A DNA stretch of 64,000 bases from Paenibacillus borealis (GCF_000758665.1 NZ_CP009285.1:5456001-5520000), one strand, 5' to 3'. Positions 42,456 to 52,792 are shown, numbered from the stretch's first letter. The notes: generated by a model not told the origin, from the letters alone. Numbers and translations: made by a program.

Positions 42456-43403
42456 CTAATGATCGCGTGACATCAAATAATCCGCAATTTCAAGCAGCCG
42501 GGTATGATCCTGAAATCCGCCCTCGAGGACCGCGCTGCGTGCTGCAGCCGTCAGCCGCTTCACCTCTTCGCGCGAAGCTTCAAGGCCGATGAAGTAAGGA
42601 TAGGTCACCTTTTGCTGCTTGATATCACTGCCGGTTTTTTTGCCGAGCTTGCTCTCATCGCCGACCAGATCAAGGATATCATCCTGAATCTGAAAAGCCA
42701 GGCCAATCTGAGTACCGAATTGGCGCAGCGCTTCCAGCTGACTCTCATCTGCCCCGGCAATTCTGCCTCCTGCCAGCAGCGAGAAGATCATCAGATCCCC
42801 CGTCTTGTGAAGATGAATATACTGAAGCTGATGGAGATCGGTTAAGCCCTGCTCGCCTTCCATATCGGCAACCTGCCCGCCGACCATGCCGCGCGGACCG
42901 GCCATTTCGGCCAGATCCTCGACGATCGACAGCACATTCTCCGCCGGAACGCCAAACTTGCGTGAAGCCTGTACCACGCTATAGAACGCATGCGTCAGCA
43001 GGGCATCCCCGGCCAGAATCGCCGCAGCTTCTCCGTAGACCTTATGGTTCGTAAGCTTGCCGCGCCGGTAGTCGTCATTATCCATGGCCGGCAGATCATC
43101 ATGAATCAGGGAATAGGTATGCACCATTTCAATCGCAGCCGCTACGGGCAGCGCAGCCTCACGGCTGCCGCCCAGGGCCTCACAGGCGGCGATGACCAGC
43201 AGCGGGCGCAGGCGTTTGCCTCCAGCCTGCAGCGAGTAGTCCATCGCATCTTTGAGTACCTGAGGCACAGTCCACTGTGCAGGCAGGGTTGCCGTCAGAG
43301 CATCAGCGACCCAATGGCCCACCTCTGCAATGTACTGTTCAAGGGGTACGCGCCCTTGTGCTTCCGCTTCGCTGCTGCCCGGTTCCAGCTCAGAACGACT
43401 CAT
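42456..43403 (-). CDS. ispA: Farnesyl diphosphate synthase
   Basis: 315 residues. First Asp-rich motif LIHDDLPAMDNDDYRRG and second motif QIQDDILDLVGDESKLGKK are intact. It condenses IPP with DMAPP and GPP to FPP for quinones and undecaprenyl lipids. ATG 43403 overlaps the xseB 3' end by 14 nt; AAGG lies 8 nt upstream. The N-terminus is about 20 residues longer than in many homologues. Confidence 0.93.
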   Translation of the reverse strand: MSRSELEPGSSEAEAQGRVPLEQYIAEVGHWVADALTATLPAQWTVPQVLKDAMDYSLQAGGKRLRPLLVIAACEALGGSREAALPVAAAIEMVHTYSLIHDDLPAMDNDDYRRGKLTNHKVYGEAAAILAGDALLTHAFYSVVQASRKFGVPAENVLSIVEDLAEMAGPRGMVGGQVADMEGEQGLTDLHQLQYIHLHKTGDLMIFSLLAGGRIAGADESQLEALRQFGTQIGLAFQIQDDILDLVGDESKLGKKTGSDIKQQKVTYPYFIGLEASREEVKRLTAAARSAVLEGGFQDHTRLLEIADYLMSRDH

Positions 43404-43659
43404 CGCCATCGCCTTCCAGCCGGGTCCCGAATGGCTTCTTGCGCAATTCGCCATCCTCTACCGTAATCATCTCGATCTTGCGCTCTACCTGCTCCAGCTT
43501 ACTGCCGCAGAGCTGCGACAGCTTCATTCCCTGCTGGAATAAATCAATCGCCTTCTCCAGGGGAACGTCGCCATGCTCAAGCTCGCGCACGATACCCTCC
43601 AGGCGCTCCATGGCTCCCTCAAAATCCAGTTCCGCTTCCTTTGCCATTCGTTTAAACAT
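43390..43659 (-). CDS. xseB: Exodeoxyribonuclease VII small subunit
   Basis: 89 residues with the family core LDFEGAMERLEGIVRELEHG and DVPLEKAIDLFQQGMKLSQL. With XseA it forms the processive single-strand exonuclease. It overlaps xseA by 8 nt and ispA by 14 nt, so all three are coupled. Confidence 0.93.
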   Translation of the reverse strand: MFKRMAKEAELDFEGAMERLEGIVRELEHGDVPLEKAIDLFQQGMKLSQLCGSKLEQVERKIEMITVEDGELRKKPFGTRLEGDGDESF

Positions 43660-45004
43660 CCTCCTTCATTCCCCATACCTGGCAGTTTAGCTGTCCATCA
43701 TTAAGCTTTATGTTCACCTTATCGCCTACTTCAACTTCCTTCAGCGATTTGATTAAATGCTCTTCGTTCTCGTCGTACACGAGGCTGTAGCCCCGTGACA
43801 TAACCTTGAGCGGGCTGAGCGCATCCAGATGGCGCAGCTCAGCCACATAGCGTGCGCGCTTATCCTGGAGGCGCGCCTGCATGGCCCCCGTCAGCTCACG
43901 GGTAAGGCTATCCGTGCGCCGGCGGGCAGCGCTGATGCTGTCCCGCGGATGGAAGCGCTGCAGGCTCTGATGCAGCAGCGCGCTGCGCCCCTGCGCGCGG
44001 CTGTGCCTTGCCTCGGCTGCGCGGACCAGGGCCGCGCGCAGCATGTCCAGCCGCTGCGCGTGCTGGGCCAGCTGCCGGCGCGGGCCGGCCAGCGCCAGCG
44101 AGCGCTGCAGCGCCGCGAGGCGCTCGCCGCTGCGCTGGGAGCGGCGCAGCAGCCCTTGGCGCAGCCGCTGCTGGGCAGTGCGCAGCTGCCCGGCGAGCTC
44201 GGCTGCGCTCGGCACGGCAAGCTCCGCTGCCGCCGTAGGGGTTGCCGCCCGCAGATCGGCGGCGAAGTCGGCGATCGTGAAGTCGGTCTCGTGGCCGACG
44301 GCCGAGATGACCGGGATCCTGGAGGCTGCAATCGCCCGGGCGACGGCCTCCTCATTGAAGGCCCAGAGCTCCTCCAGGGAGCCGCCTCCGCGCCCTACGA
44401 TCAGCACATCGGCCTCGCCCATGGCGTTCAGGTTCTCGATGGCCTTCACAATGGAAGGGCCGGCGCCTTTACCCTGTACAAGCACAGGATAGAGCACAAC
44501 CGCAACCTGCGGATAACGGCGCTGCAGGGTAATGATGATGTCCCGCACTGCCGCTCCTGTCGGCGACGTAACTACACCAATGCAGCGCGGGAACCGCGGC
44601 AGCGGACGCTTGCGCGCCGCTGCGAACAGCCCTTCCTTCTCCAGCTTGCTCTTCAACTGCTCGTAAGCCAGATACAGGCTGCCGATTCCGTCGGGCTGCA
44701 TATGGGTGGCATAGAATTGATACTGCCCGTCCCGTTCATAGACCGTCACGTTGCCTCTGGCAATGACCTTGGTGCCTTCCTTCGGTACAAAGGGCAGCCG
44801 CGCGTTATGTGAAGCGAACATGATTGCTTTAATCCGGCTGCTCTCATCCTTCAGCGTGAAATACATATGCCCGCTTCCGTGATGGGTGAAATTCGAGATT
44901 TCACCGCGGATCCATACATCGGAGAGTACAGCATCCGAATCCAGCTTCATGCGGATATACTTGTTAAGTTCCTTAATGGAGTAGACCTGCCGCTCTGCCG
45001 CCAT
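43652..45004 (-). CDS. xseA: Exodeoxyribonuclease VII large subunit
   Basis: 450 residues. N-terminal OB fold (VWIRGEISNFTHHGSGHMYF), catalytic core with GVVTSPTGAAVRDI, VGRGGGSLEELWAFN and SAVGHETDFTIADFAADLRA, then an Arg/Ala/Gln-rich coiled coil that is very GC-rich at DNA level. That composition creates long spurious frames on the opposite strand. ATG 45004 starts 9 nt downstream of folD. Confidence 0.95.
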   Translation of the reverse strand: MAAERQVYSIKELNKYIRMKLDSDAVLSDVWIRGEISNFTHHGSGHMYFTLKDESSRIKAIMFASHNARLPFVPKEGTKVIARGNVTVYERDGQYQFYATHMQPDGIGSLYLAYEQLKSKLEKEGLFAAARKRPLPRFPRCIGVVTSPTGAAVRDIIITLQRRYPQVAVVLYPVLVQGKGAGPSIVKAIENLNAMGEADVLIVGRGGGSLEELWAFNEEAVARAIAASRIPVISAVGHETDFTIADFAADLRAATPTAAAELAVPSAAELAGQLRTAQQRLRQGLLRRSQRSGERLAALQRSLALAGPRRQLAQHAQRLDMLRAALVRAAEARHSRAQGRSALLHQSLQRFHPRDSISAARRRTDSLTRELTGAMQARLQDKRARYVAELRHLDALSPLKVMSRGYSLVYDENEEHLIKSLKEVEVGDKVNIKLNDGQLNCQVWGMKEDV

Positions 45005-45013
45005 AAGCTTAGC

Positions 45014-45871
45014 CTACTTCAGGCCGTGGCGGCGTTTGGCCGCGATCAGCGTGTTGCTCATCAGCATCGTGATCGTCATCGGCCCTACTCCGCCCGGCAC
45101 AGGCGTAATAAACCCGGCAACTTCACGGGCACTCTCGTAATCGACATCACCGGCAAGCTTGCCGGTATCCAGGCGGTTCATCCCGACATCGATGACAATC
45201 GCACCCGGCTTCACGAAGGAAGCATCGATGAAATTGGCCCGGCCGATGGCCACTACCAGAATATCGGCCTGACGACTGAGTTCAGCCATGTTGGCCGTAC
45301 GTGAATGGCACATGGTAACTGTGGCATTCTCGCGCTGCAGCAGCAGGGACACCGGCTTGCCGACAATATTGCTGCGGCCGATAACTACAGCATGCTTACC
45401 GGAAATATCAGTACCTGTCCGTTTGATTAACTCAATGACTCCTGCAGGAGTACATGGGAGCAGACTGTCATCCCCGATCACCAGGTTCCCTACATTGACA
45501 GGATGGAACCCGTCAACATCCTTCTCCACGGAGATGGCATCAATGACTGCCTTCTCTTCAATATGCTTCGGAAGCGGCAATTGCACGAGAATGCCGTCAA
45601 TGTCATCGCGGCTGTTCAAATCCGCCACCAGCGCCAGCAGCTCCTCCTGGCTGGTTCCGGCATCCAGCCGGTGAACCTCGGAATGGAAGCCCAGCTCGAT
45701 GCATGATTTCTCTTTGTTGCGCACATAGACCTGAGAAGCCGGATCTTCACCGACCAGAACGACAGCAAGACCGGGCTTAACGCCACGCTCCGCGAGTTCC
45801 GCAACCTCCCGGGCAATGCTGATCCGAATTTCGTCCGATACCTGTTTACCGCTGATAATCGCTGCTGTCAT
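45014..45871 (-). CDS. folD: Methylenetetrahydrofolate dehydrogenase / cyclohydrolase
   Basis: 285 residues. [13 protein letters not shown] contains the catalytic Lys region, [10 protein letters not shown] the substrate loop, and [16 protein letters not shown] the NADP fold; [16 protein letters not shown] is the C-terminal family signature. It interconverts 5,10-methylene-, methenyl- and 10-formyl-THF. AAAAGGGGAG precedes ATG 45871. Confidence 0.96.
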   Translation of the reverse strand: MTAAIISGKQVSDEIRISIAREVAELAERGVKPGLAVVLVGEDPASQVYVRNKEKSCIELGFHSEVHRLDAGTSQEELLALVADLNSRDDIDGILVQLPLPKHIEEKAVIDAISVEKDVDGFHPVNVGNLVIGDDSLLPCTPAGVIELIKRTGTDISGKHAVVIGRSNIVGKPVSLLLQRENATVTMCHSRTANMAELSRQADILVVAIGRANFIDASFVKPGAIVIDVGMNRLDTGKLAGDVDYESAREVAGFITPVPGGVGPMTITMLMSNTLIAAKRRHGLK

Positions 45872-45902
45872 GTAAGTCTCTCCCCTTTTGTCTATTTAAC
45901 TG

Positions 45903-46352
45903 TTACAGATCTGCTCTAAGCGTATCTACGTCCTGAATCATCTTGCCGAGTACACCGTTTACGAATTTACCGGAATCCTCTGTGCCGAAATGCTTGGCCA
46001 GATCAATTGCCTCATTAACAGCTACCTTGGCCGGCACATCGCTGGCAAAGATCATCTCGAACGTGGCCAGACGCAGAATCTGACGGTCTACACGGGACAG
46101 ACGGCTCATCTGCCAGCCTTTGAGGTAATGCTCCAGCATATCGTCGATGGCCATTTTGTGTTCCCATACGCCGTTAACATGCGCAACCACATAAGCCTTC
46201 AGCTCGATCTCGTCAGTAATGACGCGCTCGGTTTCGTTCTCATCAGCGGCTTCCTCAATCAGCATTTCTACAGCCTCGGTAACTTCCACATCATTCATTT
46301 CCATCTGGTACAAACTCTGGACAATAATTTCTCTCGCTAAACGTCTTTTCAT
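45903..46352 (-). CDS. nusB: Transcription antitermination factor NusB
   Basis: 149 residues, full length, all-helical. MKRRLAREIIVQSLYQMEMN and VDRQILRLATFEMIFASDVP, then VAVNEAIDLAKHFGTEDSGK are diagnostic. Works with NusE in rRNA antitermination. TAGGAGGAA precedes the ATG. Confidence 0.95.
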   Translation of the reverse strand: MKRRLAREIIVQSLYQMEMNDVEVTEAVEMLIEEAADENETERVITDEIELKAYVVAHVNGVWEHKMAIDDMLEHYLKGWQMSRLSRVDRQILRLATFEMIFASDVPAKVAVNEAIDLAKHFGTEDSGKFVNGVLGKMIQDVDTLRADL

Positions 46353-46483
46353 GTGTTCCTCCTACAATCTTAACTATCATACTTTGTATTTGTATTTCTT
46401 AAATCTTATTAAGGCCTTTGCAGCAGTTACAGTTATTCTGAGCTATTCTCTACAACTTCAATCCCTAATCGTAGTGTGTAAAA

Positions 46484-46568
46484 ACAAAAAACCGCGCAGC
46501 CATTCTTCCGCAGGTCAGCAACTCAAAGTAACGGGTTCCAGGCTTCCGGGAGAAAGACTATCGCGGTT
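46484..46568 (-). terminator. Terminator of the Asp23/AmaP operon
   Basis: AACCGCG and CGCGGTT stems enclose about 65 nt with further internal pairing. On the minus strand the stem is followed by TTTTTTGTTTT. It lies in the gap between the DUF2273 gene and nusB. Confidence 0.55.
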
Positions 46569-46801
46569 CATTTGAAGGGACGCCAGCGTCCGGACAACCG
46601 GCTTACGAGCTCCTGCCACTGAAACAGGGGAGCCTGCGCGGTATCCTTTCTTTTGCCAAGCGTATATCCGATGAACACTACCAGTGCAAAGAACAGCATA
46701 TCCCAAAAACCGCTAATCAGATAAATCAGACCGAGAACGACCCCGAAGGTAACTCCGGCAATTCTACCCCCGTGACTTTCCCATACTTCTCTCCAAGACA
46801 T
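46568..46801 (-). CDS. DUF2273 small membrane protein
   Basis: 77 residues with a hydrophobic centre (IAGVTFGVVLGLIYLISGFW, DMLFFALVVFIGYTLGKRKD), as in the DUF2273 proteins that accompany Asp23 and AmaP in Firmicutes. It lies 15 nt after amaP on the same strand. Probably assists anchoring or envelope stress response; direct evidence is lacking. Confidence 0.75.
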   Translation of the reverse strand: MSWREVWESHGGRIAGVTFGVVLGLIYLISGFWDMLFFALVVFIGYTLGKRKDTAQAPLFQWQELVSRLSGRWRPFK

Positions 46802-46816
46802 AAGGGAAACCCACCT

Positions 46817-47356
46817 CTATTCCACTCGACTTTTGAAGCTTGGTGACTGTGTGAGGTTAGCAATATATACAGATACATCAGCAACCGGAATCCCGGTTGT
46901 TTCCTGCACGAAATCATGCACCTGGCGCTGCACCTCCGTAGTAAGCAGAGGCAGGGAATGCTCGCCGTCCACAACCGCACGGATCATAATTTCAAGTCCG
47001 GCCTGGGAGACGCGGATGCGCGACTTCAGATCACGGATGCCCTTCACTTTGCCGGCAGCCTTCAGGCTCAGGTTCTCAATGGTTTCCATGGAGATCTGAA
47101 TGTCCCCGTACTCTGTACGCTGATCCACGGACGGCAGGGAAGCGCGGTCGCGGCGCAGGGAGATGTAGAAGAAACGGATGCTCAGCAGGAAAAGAATCAC
47201 AGCGATTGTAATCGCAGCGATATAGGCCCCCGGCCCGTCAGGAATCTCAATCGTATCCGAGATGGCGCCGCTCAAGAGGAGGATGGCAATAACAGATAGT
47301 ATTCCGATACTTAAGCTGTAAAGGAACAGCAGAAGCCTGTCCAAAATTTTGGCCAC
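46817..47356 (-). CDS. amaP: AmaP-like alkaline-shock membrane anchor
   Basis: 179 residues with two N-terminal transmembrane helices (LLLFLYSLSIGILSVIAILL and GAYIAAITIAVILFLLSIRF), then an Asp23-like cytoplasmic domain (TEYGDIQISMETIENLSLKA, ATTVQR-like C-terminal strand). AmaP tethers Asp23 to the membrane. Neighbouring genes are the Asp23-type partner and DUF2273, supporting the call. Confidence 0.8.
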   Translation of the reverse strand: MAKILDRLLLFLYSLSIGILSVIAILLLSGAISDTIEIPDGPGAYIAAITIAVILFLLSIRFFYISLRRDRASLPSVDQRTEYGDIQISMETIENLSLKAAGKVKGIRDLKSRIRVSQAGLEIMIRAVVDGEHSLPLLTTEVQRQVHDFVQETTGIPVADVSVYIANLTQSPSFKSRVE

Positions 47357-47384
47357 GAGTCACATAACCTCCCTAAATTAAGGT

Positions 47385-47411
47385 AAACCCTCGACGTACT
47401 GTCGGGGGTTT
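47385..47411 (-). terminator. Hairpin between asp23-like and amaP genes
   Basis: AAACCCTCGAC and GTCGGGGGTTT form a stem with one G-T and one mismatch, loop GTACT. Without a strong U-run on the minus strand it may be a partial terminator or mRNA-processing site. Confidence 0.4.
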
Positions 47412-47429
47412 ATGGAAAACACAAGGCCC

Positions 47430-47846
47430 TTACTTCACGCGGATAACCGCGTCTGTATCTTCGCTTTTGTCAACGCTTGTGGTGTTTCTGAACTGCACAT
47501 CATGGATATGCACATTCACTTCTACAACGGTCAGGCCCGTCATGGTTTCGATGGAACGCTTCACGTTGCGCTGAATTTCAGCAGCCACTTCAGGAAGACG
47601 GTTGCCGTATTCGATGATTACGGATACATCCACTGCAGCTTCGCGTTGTCCAACTTCTACCTTAACACCCTTAGACAAATTCTTGCGTCCGAGAAGCTCC
47701 ACGATTCCTCCGGCGAAACCGCCGCTCATTCCGGCCACGCCTTTAACCTCTACGGTTGCCAAACCTGCGATAACCTCGATCACTTCAGGAGCGATCTGGA
47801 TTTCACCAATTTCCGTACGTTCGTATTCTGTCGGCAATGTACTCAT
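47430..47846 (-). CDS. yqhY: Asp23/Gls24-family envelope stress protein (YqhY-like)
   Basis: 138 residues with the family features YERTEIGEIQIAPEVIEVIA, VKGVAGMSGGF and a long second half (VSVIIEYGNRLPEVAAEIQR, GLTVVEVNVHIHDVQF). GTG 47858 is an alternative start. Located before accC, as yqhY is in B. subtilis, where it is linked to acetyl-CoA carboxylase activity. Confidence 0.85.
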   Translation of the reverse strand: MSTLPTEYERTEIGEIQIAPEVIEVIAGLATVEVKGVAGMSGGFAGGIVELLGRKNLSKGVKVEVGQREAAVDVSVIIEYGNRLPEVAAEIQRNVKRSIETMTGLTVVEVNVHIHDVQFRNTTSVDKSEDTDAVIRVK

Positions 47847-47965
47847 TTTGGACTTCACACCTTTCCGGTAAAAAAGTTATTCGGGCATTTCAAGGAGGCA
47901 GCACGTCTCTTATTAAACATACTATATCATTTGACGAACTTTATGACAAACAATGAGAAGTCGTC

Positions 47966-49309
<1,344 letters not shown>

Positions 49310-49365
49310 GCTTTTCCTCCCAAAGTTTAGCGAAGCTTGCAGGCTCCTCATGATTCTCGCGGCAG

Positions 49366-49875
49366 TTATTCCGCTCTCACCAGAAACAGCGGCTGGCCGT
49401 ATTCCACTAACTGGCCGTTCTCGGCCAGGACAGAGACGATTTCGCCTTTCACTTCCGCTTCCAGCTCATTCATCAGCTTCATGGCTTCAATGATGCAGAC
49501 AGTTGATTTCTCATGAACCCGGTCTCCCACATTGACAAAGGACGGTGTTTCCGGTGAAGCGGCACTATAGAAGGTCCCTACCATTGGAGAGACGATTTTA
49601 TGTAATGCGCCTTCAGCGGAGGGTGCTTGCTGCTGCGGTGCAGCAGGAACTTCACTTACAACCGGAGGAGCAACATGCTGCGGACTTTGCGGCTGCGGTG
49701 CGGGCGTAAAGGGGTAGGCATAAGGAGTCGCCTGGATTGCTGTTCCATCAGCTTCAGGGCGATCCGGTTTGCGAATAGCCAGCTTCATACCTTCGCTTTC
49801 AATCTCCAGCTCATGTACGGAGGAGGTCTGGTCCAGCAATTTAATTAATTCCTTAATCTCGCTTAACTTGAACAT
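49366..49875 (-). CDS. accB: Acetyl-CoA carboxylase biotin carboxyl carrier protein
   Basis: 169 residues. N-terminal helical region, Pro/Ala/Gln-rich linker at about 50-90, then the biotinyl domain with EAMKLMNE in which K133 is biotinylated. ATG 49875 follows AAGGAGTGA at long spacing; the upstream frame extension is not supported. The leader upstream contains two perfect palindromes and a sigma-A-like promoter. Confidence 0.95.
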   Translation of the reverse strand: MFKLSEIKELIKLLDQTSSVHELEIESEGMKLAIRKPDRPEADGTAIQATPYAYPFTPAPQPQSPQHVAPPVVSEVPAAPQQQAPSAEGALHKIVSPMVGTFYSAASPETPSFVNVGDRVHEKSTVCIIEAMKLMNELEAEVKGEIVSVLAENGQLVEYGQPLFLVRAE

Positions 49876-49947
49876 TGGGTAGTTCACTCCTTCAGCTTTC
49901 TCTCGAAGCCATTTTGGACGCAGATAAGCAGGGTACGATATTCCGTT

Positions 49948-49995
49948 CTTCCCGGGAAGCCTATAATTCGGTCTACTGCGATTCTGTAGAATCGC
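49948..49995. promoter_or_regulatory. Palindromes in the accBC leader
   Basis: CTTCCCGGGAAG (49948-49959) and GCGATTCTGTAGAATCGC (49978-49995) are perfect inverted repeats 73-120 nt upstream of the accB start and downstream of its promoter. They may form RNA stems or bind a regulator. Confidence 0.5.
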
Positions 49996-50050
49996 TTTCA
50001 GGATAACCGCTGCCTGCGTATTCTTCTTATATTTCAAGATAACTTTATGT

Positions 50051-50078
50051 ATTATATCACAAACGCTAGAAATGGAAA
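50051..50078 (-). promoter_or_regulatory. Promoter of accBC
   Basis: Minus strand TTTCCA, 16 nt, TATAAT. It begins within the spoIIIA terminator stem and would give a leader of about 170 nt. Confidence 0.5.
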
Positions 50079-50105
50079 GAGCCCGGGACGTGCCCGGGCT
50101 CTTTC
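50075..50105 (-). terminator. Terminator of the spoIIIA operon
   Basis: GAAAGAGCCCGGG (50075-50087) and CCCGGGCTCTTTC (50093-50105), perfect 13-bp stem with a 5-nt loop, just beyond spoIIIAH. Confidence 0.8.
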
Positions 50106-50143
50106 GGCATTTTATTCTGTTTTCTTTCATTTTATTCAGGCGC

Positions 50144-51043
50144 TTACTGCTCCGATACGTACTGGACCTTGATCTTGTCCTGTGACACACTCAGTTCTTT
50201 CATTACAAGGTCTACGATGCCTACGGCCTGCTTCACATCCAGCTTATCACTGAGCACTACGATAGTGTACGCATCTCCGGCTTCCTCTTTCACAATAGCT
50301 TCACCATACTTCTGCTGGAGCTGCTCTTCAATTCCTGTAATTTTGGATTCTTTTTCCTCCAGCTTGCTTAGTTGTTCCTGGGCAACCGCGTTCTCTGCCG
50401 GTGTCTTATCCATGTCATTAATCAGTGCCAGCAGATCATTGTGGTCCTTAAGGTTCTGCTGCTCACGTTCGTAGAGGTAGTTGGTGAACAGGCTGGAGGC
50501 CGAAACGCTCTGGGAAGCCACTTCATCCAGAATAGCCGCATCATCCTTGGCCGGAGTTTTGTCGCTGGCAGCTACCGTATCCTTGGTGTCTTTGCCTTGA
50601 TCGGCTGCAGCTGTTGCTGCTTTGTCCGTTTTGCCCGCGGTGTCTGCTGCGGCGGTATCTTTGGCGGCATCGCCGGTGTCTGCACTGCCGTTATCCGCCA
50701 CTGCAGCAGTGCTGTCATCCGTAACGGCTGCAGCCGCAGCTTCGTCTGCCGCAGCCTTGCTGCTGTCTTCAGTTACTGCAGCCGTATTGCTGTCGTCAGT
50801 CAATGTCCCCGCATCCGCAACCACGGAGCCGTCTGTGCTGACTTCGTTGATTACGAGGCCGCTGTCGAGCGTAGTCGCTGTTCCGCCGCCTGTACCGTCC
50901 TTCACCGTGTCCACCTGGATGCTTCCTGCGGTTTCTTTGGGAATGGACGCACCGGTGTCTTCCGTGAACAGGTAATATGCCGAGAGCACCACCATCAAAC
51001 TGAGCATGGAAACCAGCCAAATCGTTTGTCTTTTGCCCTTCAT
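50144..51043 (-). CDS. spoIIIAH: Stage III sporulation protein AH (channel component)
   Basis: 299 residues. One N-terminal transmembrane helix (IWLVSMLSLMVVLSAYYLF), then a periplasmic (intermembrane) region whose C-terminal part from about 175 is the YscJ/FliF-like ring domain (EREQQNLKDHNDLLALINDM, VVLSDKLDVKQAVGIVDLVM). Between about 60 and 170 there is a low-complexity Ala/Asp/Thr/Lys stretch, making it about 80 residues longer than B. subtilis SpoIIIAH (218). It binds forespore SpoIIQ across the membranes. AGGAGG precedes ATG 51043; the longer frame runs into family-A repeats. Confidence 0.92.
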   Translation of the reverse strand: MKGKRQTIWLVSMLSLMVVLSAYYLFTEDTGASIPKETAGSIQVDTVKDGTGGGTATTLDSGLVINEVSTDGSVVADAGTLTDDSNTAAVTEDSSKAAADEAAAAAVTDDSTAAVADNGSADTGDAAKDTAAADTAGKTDKAATAAADQGKDTKDTVAASDKTPAKDDAAILDEVASQSVSASSLFTNYLYEREQQNLKDHNDLLALINDMDKTPAENAVAQEQLSKLEEKESKITGIEEQLQQKYGEAIVKEEAGDAYTIVVLSDKLDVKQAVGIVDLVMKELSVSQDKIKVQYVSEQ

Positions 51044-51056
51044 TTTTATTCCTCCT

Positions 51057-51271
51057 AAAAGTTTGTTAGCATTCGCTTCCGTGAATCCGTTTCGGACAAA
51101 CTCGCTTCGGAAGCATACACTTAGTTTGTTAGCAGCCGCTTCCGTGAATCTGCTTCGCGAACTTGCTTCGGACAACCTCTCTTCCAAAGCATATGCTTGA
51201 GTTTTGTTAGAATATGCTACCTCGGCCATGCTTCGGACAACAATTATTTCGGAAGCGGAGCATACGCTTAA
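51057..51271. repeat. Repeat family A, three tandem copies before spoIIIAH
   Basis: Units at about 51057-51121, 51122-51198 and 51199-51271. In the first, AGTTTGT (51060-51066) complements ACAAACT (51096-51102), and GCTTCCG (51075-51081) complements CGGAAGC (51108-51114), in a-b-a'-b' order. The array runs up to the spoIIIAH ribosome-binding site and lies within the spoIIIA operon. Confidence 0.75.
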
Positions 51272-51289
51272 AGCCGCTTGCCTTAATGT

Positions 51290-51928
51290 CTATTCCTGCT
51301 TGCGCGGAACGACGGAGATCCGGTAGCTCGGCACGTTCAGCCCTTTCTCGACTGCCTGCTCGATCAGGCTTCGCACCACTTTGTTCTCCGCCCCTTTGGC
51401 GACAACCAGTACGCCGCGCACCTGGGGTTTGATCCGTTTGGTGATAATCGGCGTCTCGTCGCCTGATTGGCTGTAAGTGACGATTTCACCGTCCCTGGTA
51501 TACTGGGTGGTATGCCTTTTGCCGCCGCTGGCATCCGTTTCCTCACTCTGCTGCTGCGAATCATTCATATTGCGCTGCACGACTATTTCCTCCGTGGAAT
51601 CCACGGTGACCATAATGTCCACTGTGCCGACCCCGACGATTTTCTCCAGAATCTCCTTCGTCCGGTTCTCCATTGCCAGCTCGATGCTGTCAAAGGAATT
51701 GGTGGTTACAGCCTCCTGCTGCAGGACAGCCTGTGAGGTCTCGCTGGCCGGCGGTTCACGCCCCGTATTCTCGTTGTCCAGCTTCTTCACATTCACGAAG
51801 GAGTTGAACAGCATAATTGCAACGCCCAGCAGGCCGATAATGATCAGCCAGCGGAAAGTATGACTCCTTTTCGGGCTGCCGCTCCCGCCGCCAGCCCACT
51901 GCTCCAGCTTTTTCAGCCATTTGCCCAT
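51290..51928 (-). CDS. spoIIIAG: Stage III sporulation protein AG
   Basis: 212 residues. One transmembrane helix (FRWLIIIGLLGVAIMLFNSF) followed by an extracytoplasmic ring-building domain (KEILEKIVGVGTVDIMVTVD, KRIKPQVRGVLVVAKGAENK). Forms the large ring of the A-Q feeding-tube channel. AGAAGGAGGG precedes ATG 51928. Confidence 0.93.
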   Translation of the reverse strand: MGKWLKKLEQWAGGGSGSPKRSHTFRWLIIIGLLGVAIMLFNSFVNVKKLDNENTGREPPASETSQAVLQQEAVTTNSFDSIELAMENRTKEILEKIVGVGTVDIMVTVDSTEEIVVQRNMNDSQQQSEETDASGGKRHTTQYTRDGEIVTYSQSGDETPIITKRIKPQVRGVLVVAKGAENKVVRSLIEQAVEKGLNVPSYRISVVPRKQE

Positions 51929-51981
51929 TGATTTCCCTCCTTCTGTATAAGGCATCCTGCCCTATCCCTGCGGCTTCTGTC

Positions 51982-52779
51982 TTATGATTTCACGGCATTG
52001 GCACCGCCGCTCAGCACATTAATCAAATCCGGGTCCAGATTCCAGTTCTGCTCCAGCAGCTTAATAATCGATTCGGCCTCAGCATCCGCCGGCGCCTCCT
52101 GTGCCCCGTTCCCTGCGGCTGAGGACGGGGAGACACCCGCGCTGGCATCCGAGCCTTCACTTGCCGCACCGTCATTATCCAAACTGACCTGGACCGGCTC
52201 TACAGGGGTGATCCGAATCGGTCCGGATGCGGGGTTCGCAGCAGGCGGTGAGCCTGTTCCTGAACCCGGCGATCCGCTCGCCGCAACCGCTCCTGCCGCC
52301 GGCAGATCTACCGTGACCGAAGAGATCAGCGGCACATCTTCTCCCAGAGGCGCGCTTGGATTCGGCCCCATGCCCAGCTTCACCGTAACATTCACTCCGC
52401 GGATTCCGGTGCTGCCTGCGATCTGATCCCGCATCTGCCCTGCGATTTCTTCGGCGGCAAGCTTGAGACTCTGATCACGCGCCCCCTCTGCCAGCATCCG
52501 CCCGTCAGCCAGAATCTTCTCCAGCGAGTCCGCTCCGTCCCCTGCTCCTGAGAGCAGCCCTCCATTACGCTCCTGCTGCTCCATGGCCAGGCTAAGCTCC
52601 TTGCTGGCATCCCCCTTCAACATGGAGACAATCGGATTCAGCATCGTAAGCAGAACCAGCAGACTGAGCACTAGTCTGGCATAGCGTTCCATGGATTTGC
52701 TGGGCAGCAGCATCTCGACAAACGCGGCCATCAGCACCACCAGAATCAGTTCATGGAGCCATCCGCTGAGCCAGCTCAT
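51982..52779 (-). CDS. spoIIIAF: Stage III sporulation protein AF
   Basis: 265 residues: two N-terminal transmembrane helices (LHELILVVLMAAFVEMLLPS, YARLVLSLLVLLTMLNPIVS) and a long polar C-terminal part, Gly/Ala/Pro/Ser-rich near 165-235. Longer than the B. subtilis protein (206). ATG 52779 follows AGGAGGTG; a degenerate family-A repeat unit abuts it upstream. Confidence 0.9.
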   Translation of the reverse strand: MSWLSGWLHELILVVLMAAFVEMLLPSKSMERYARLVLSLLVLLTMLNPIVSMLKGDASKELSLAMEQQERNGGLLSGAGDGADSLEKILADGRMLAEGARDQSLKLAAEEIAGQMRDQIAGSTGIRGVNVTVKLGMGPNPSAPLGEDVPLISSVTVDLPAAGAVAASGSPGSGTGSPPAANPASGPIRITPVEPVQVSLDNDGAASEGSDASAGVSPSSAAGNGAQEAPADAEAESIIKLLEQNWNLDPDLINVLSGGANAVKS

Positions 52780-52792
52780 GGCGCACCTCCTG

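Noticed and set aside
43829..44812. Long plus-strand frame opposite xseA
   Set aside because: Arises from the GC-rich Arg/Ala coiled-coil codons of xseA; no ribosome-binding site or domain.
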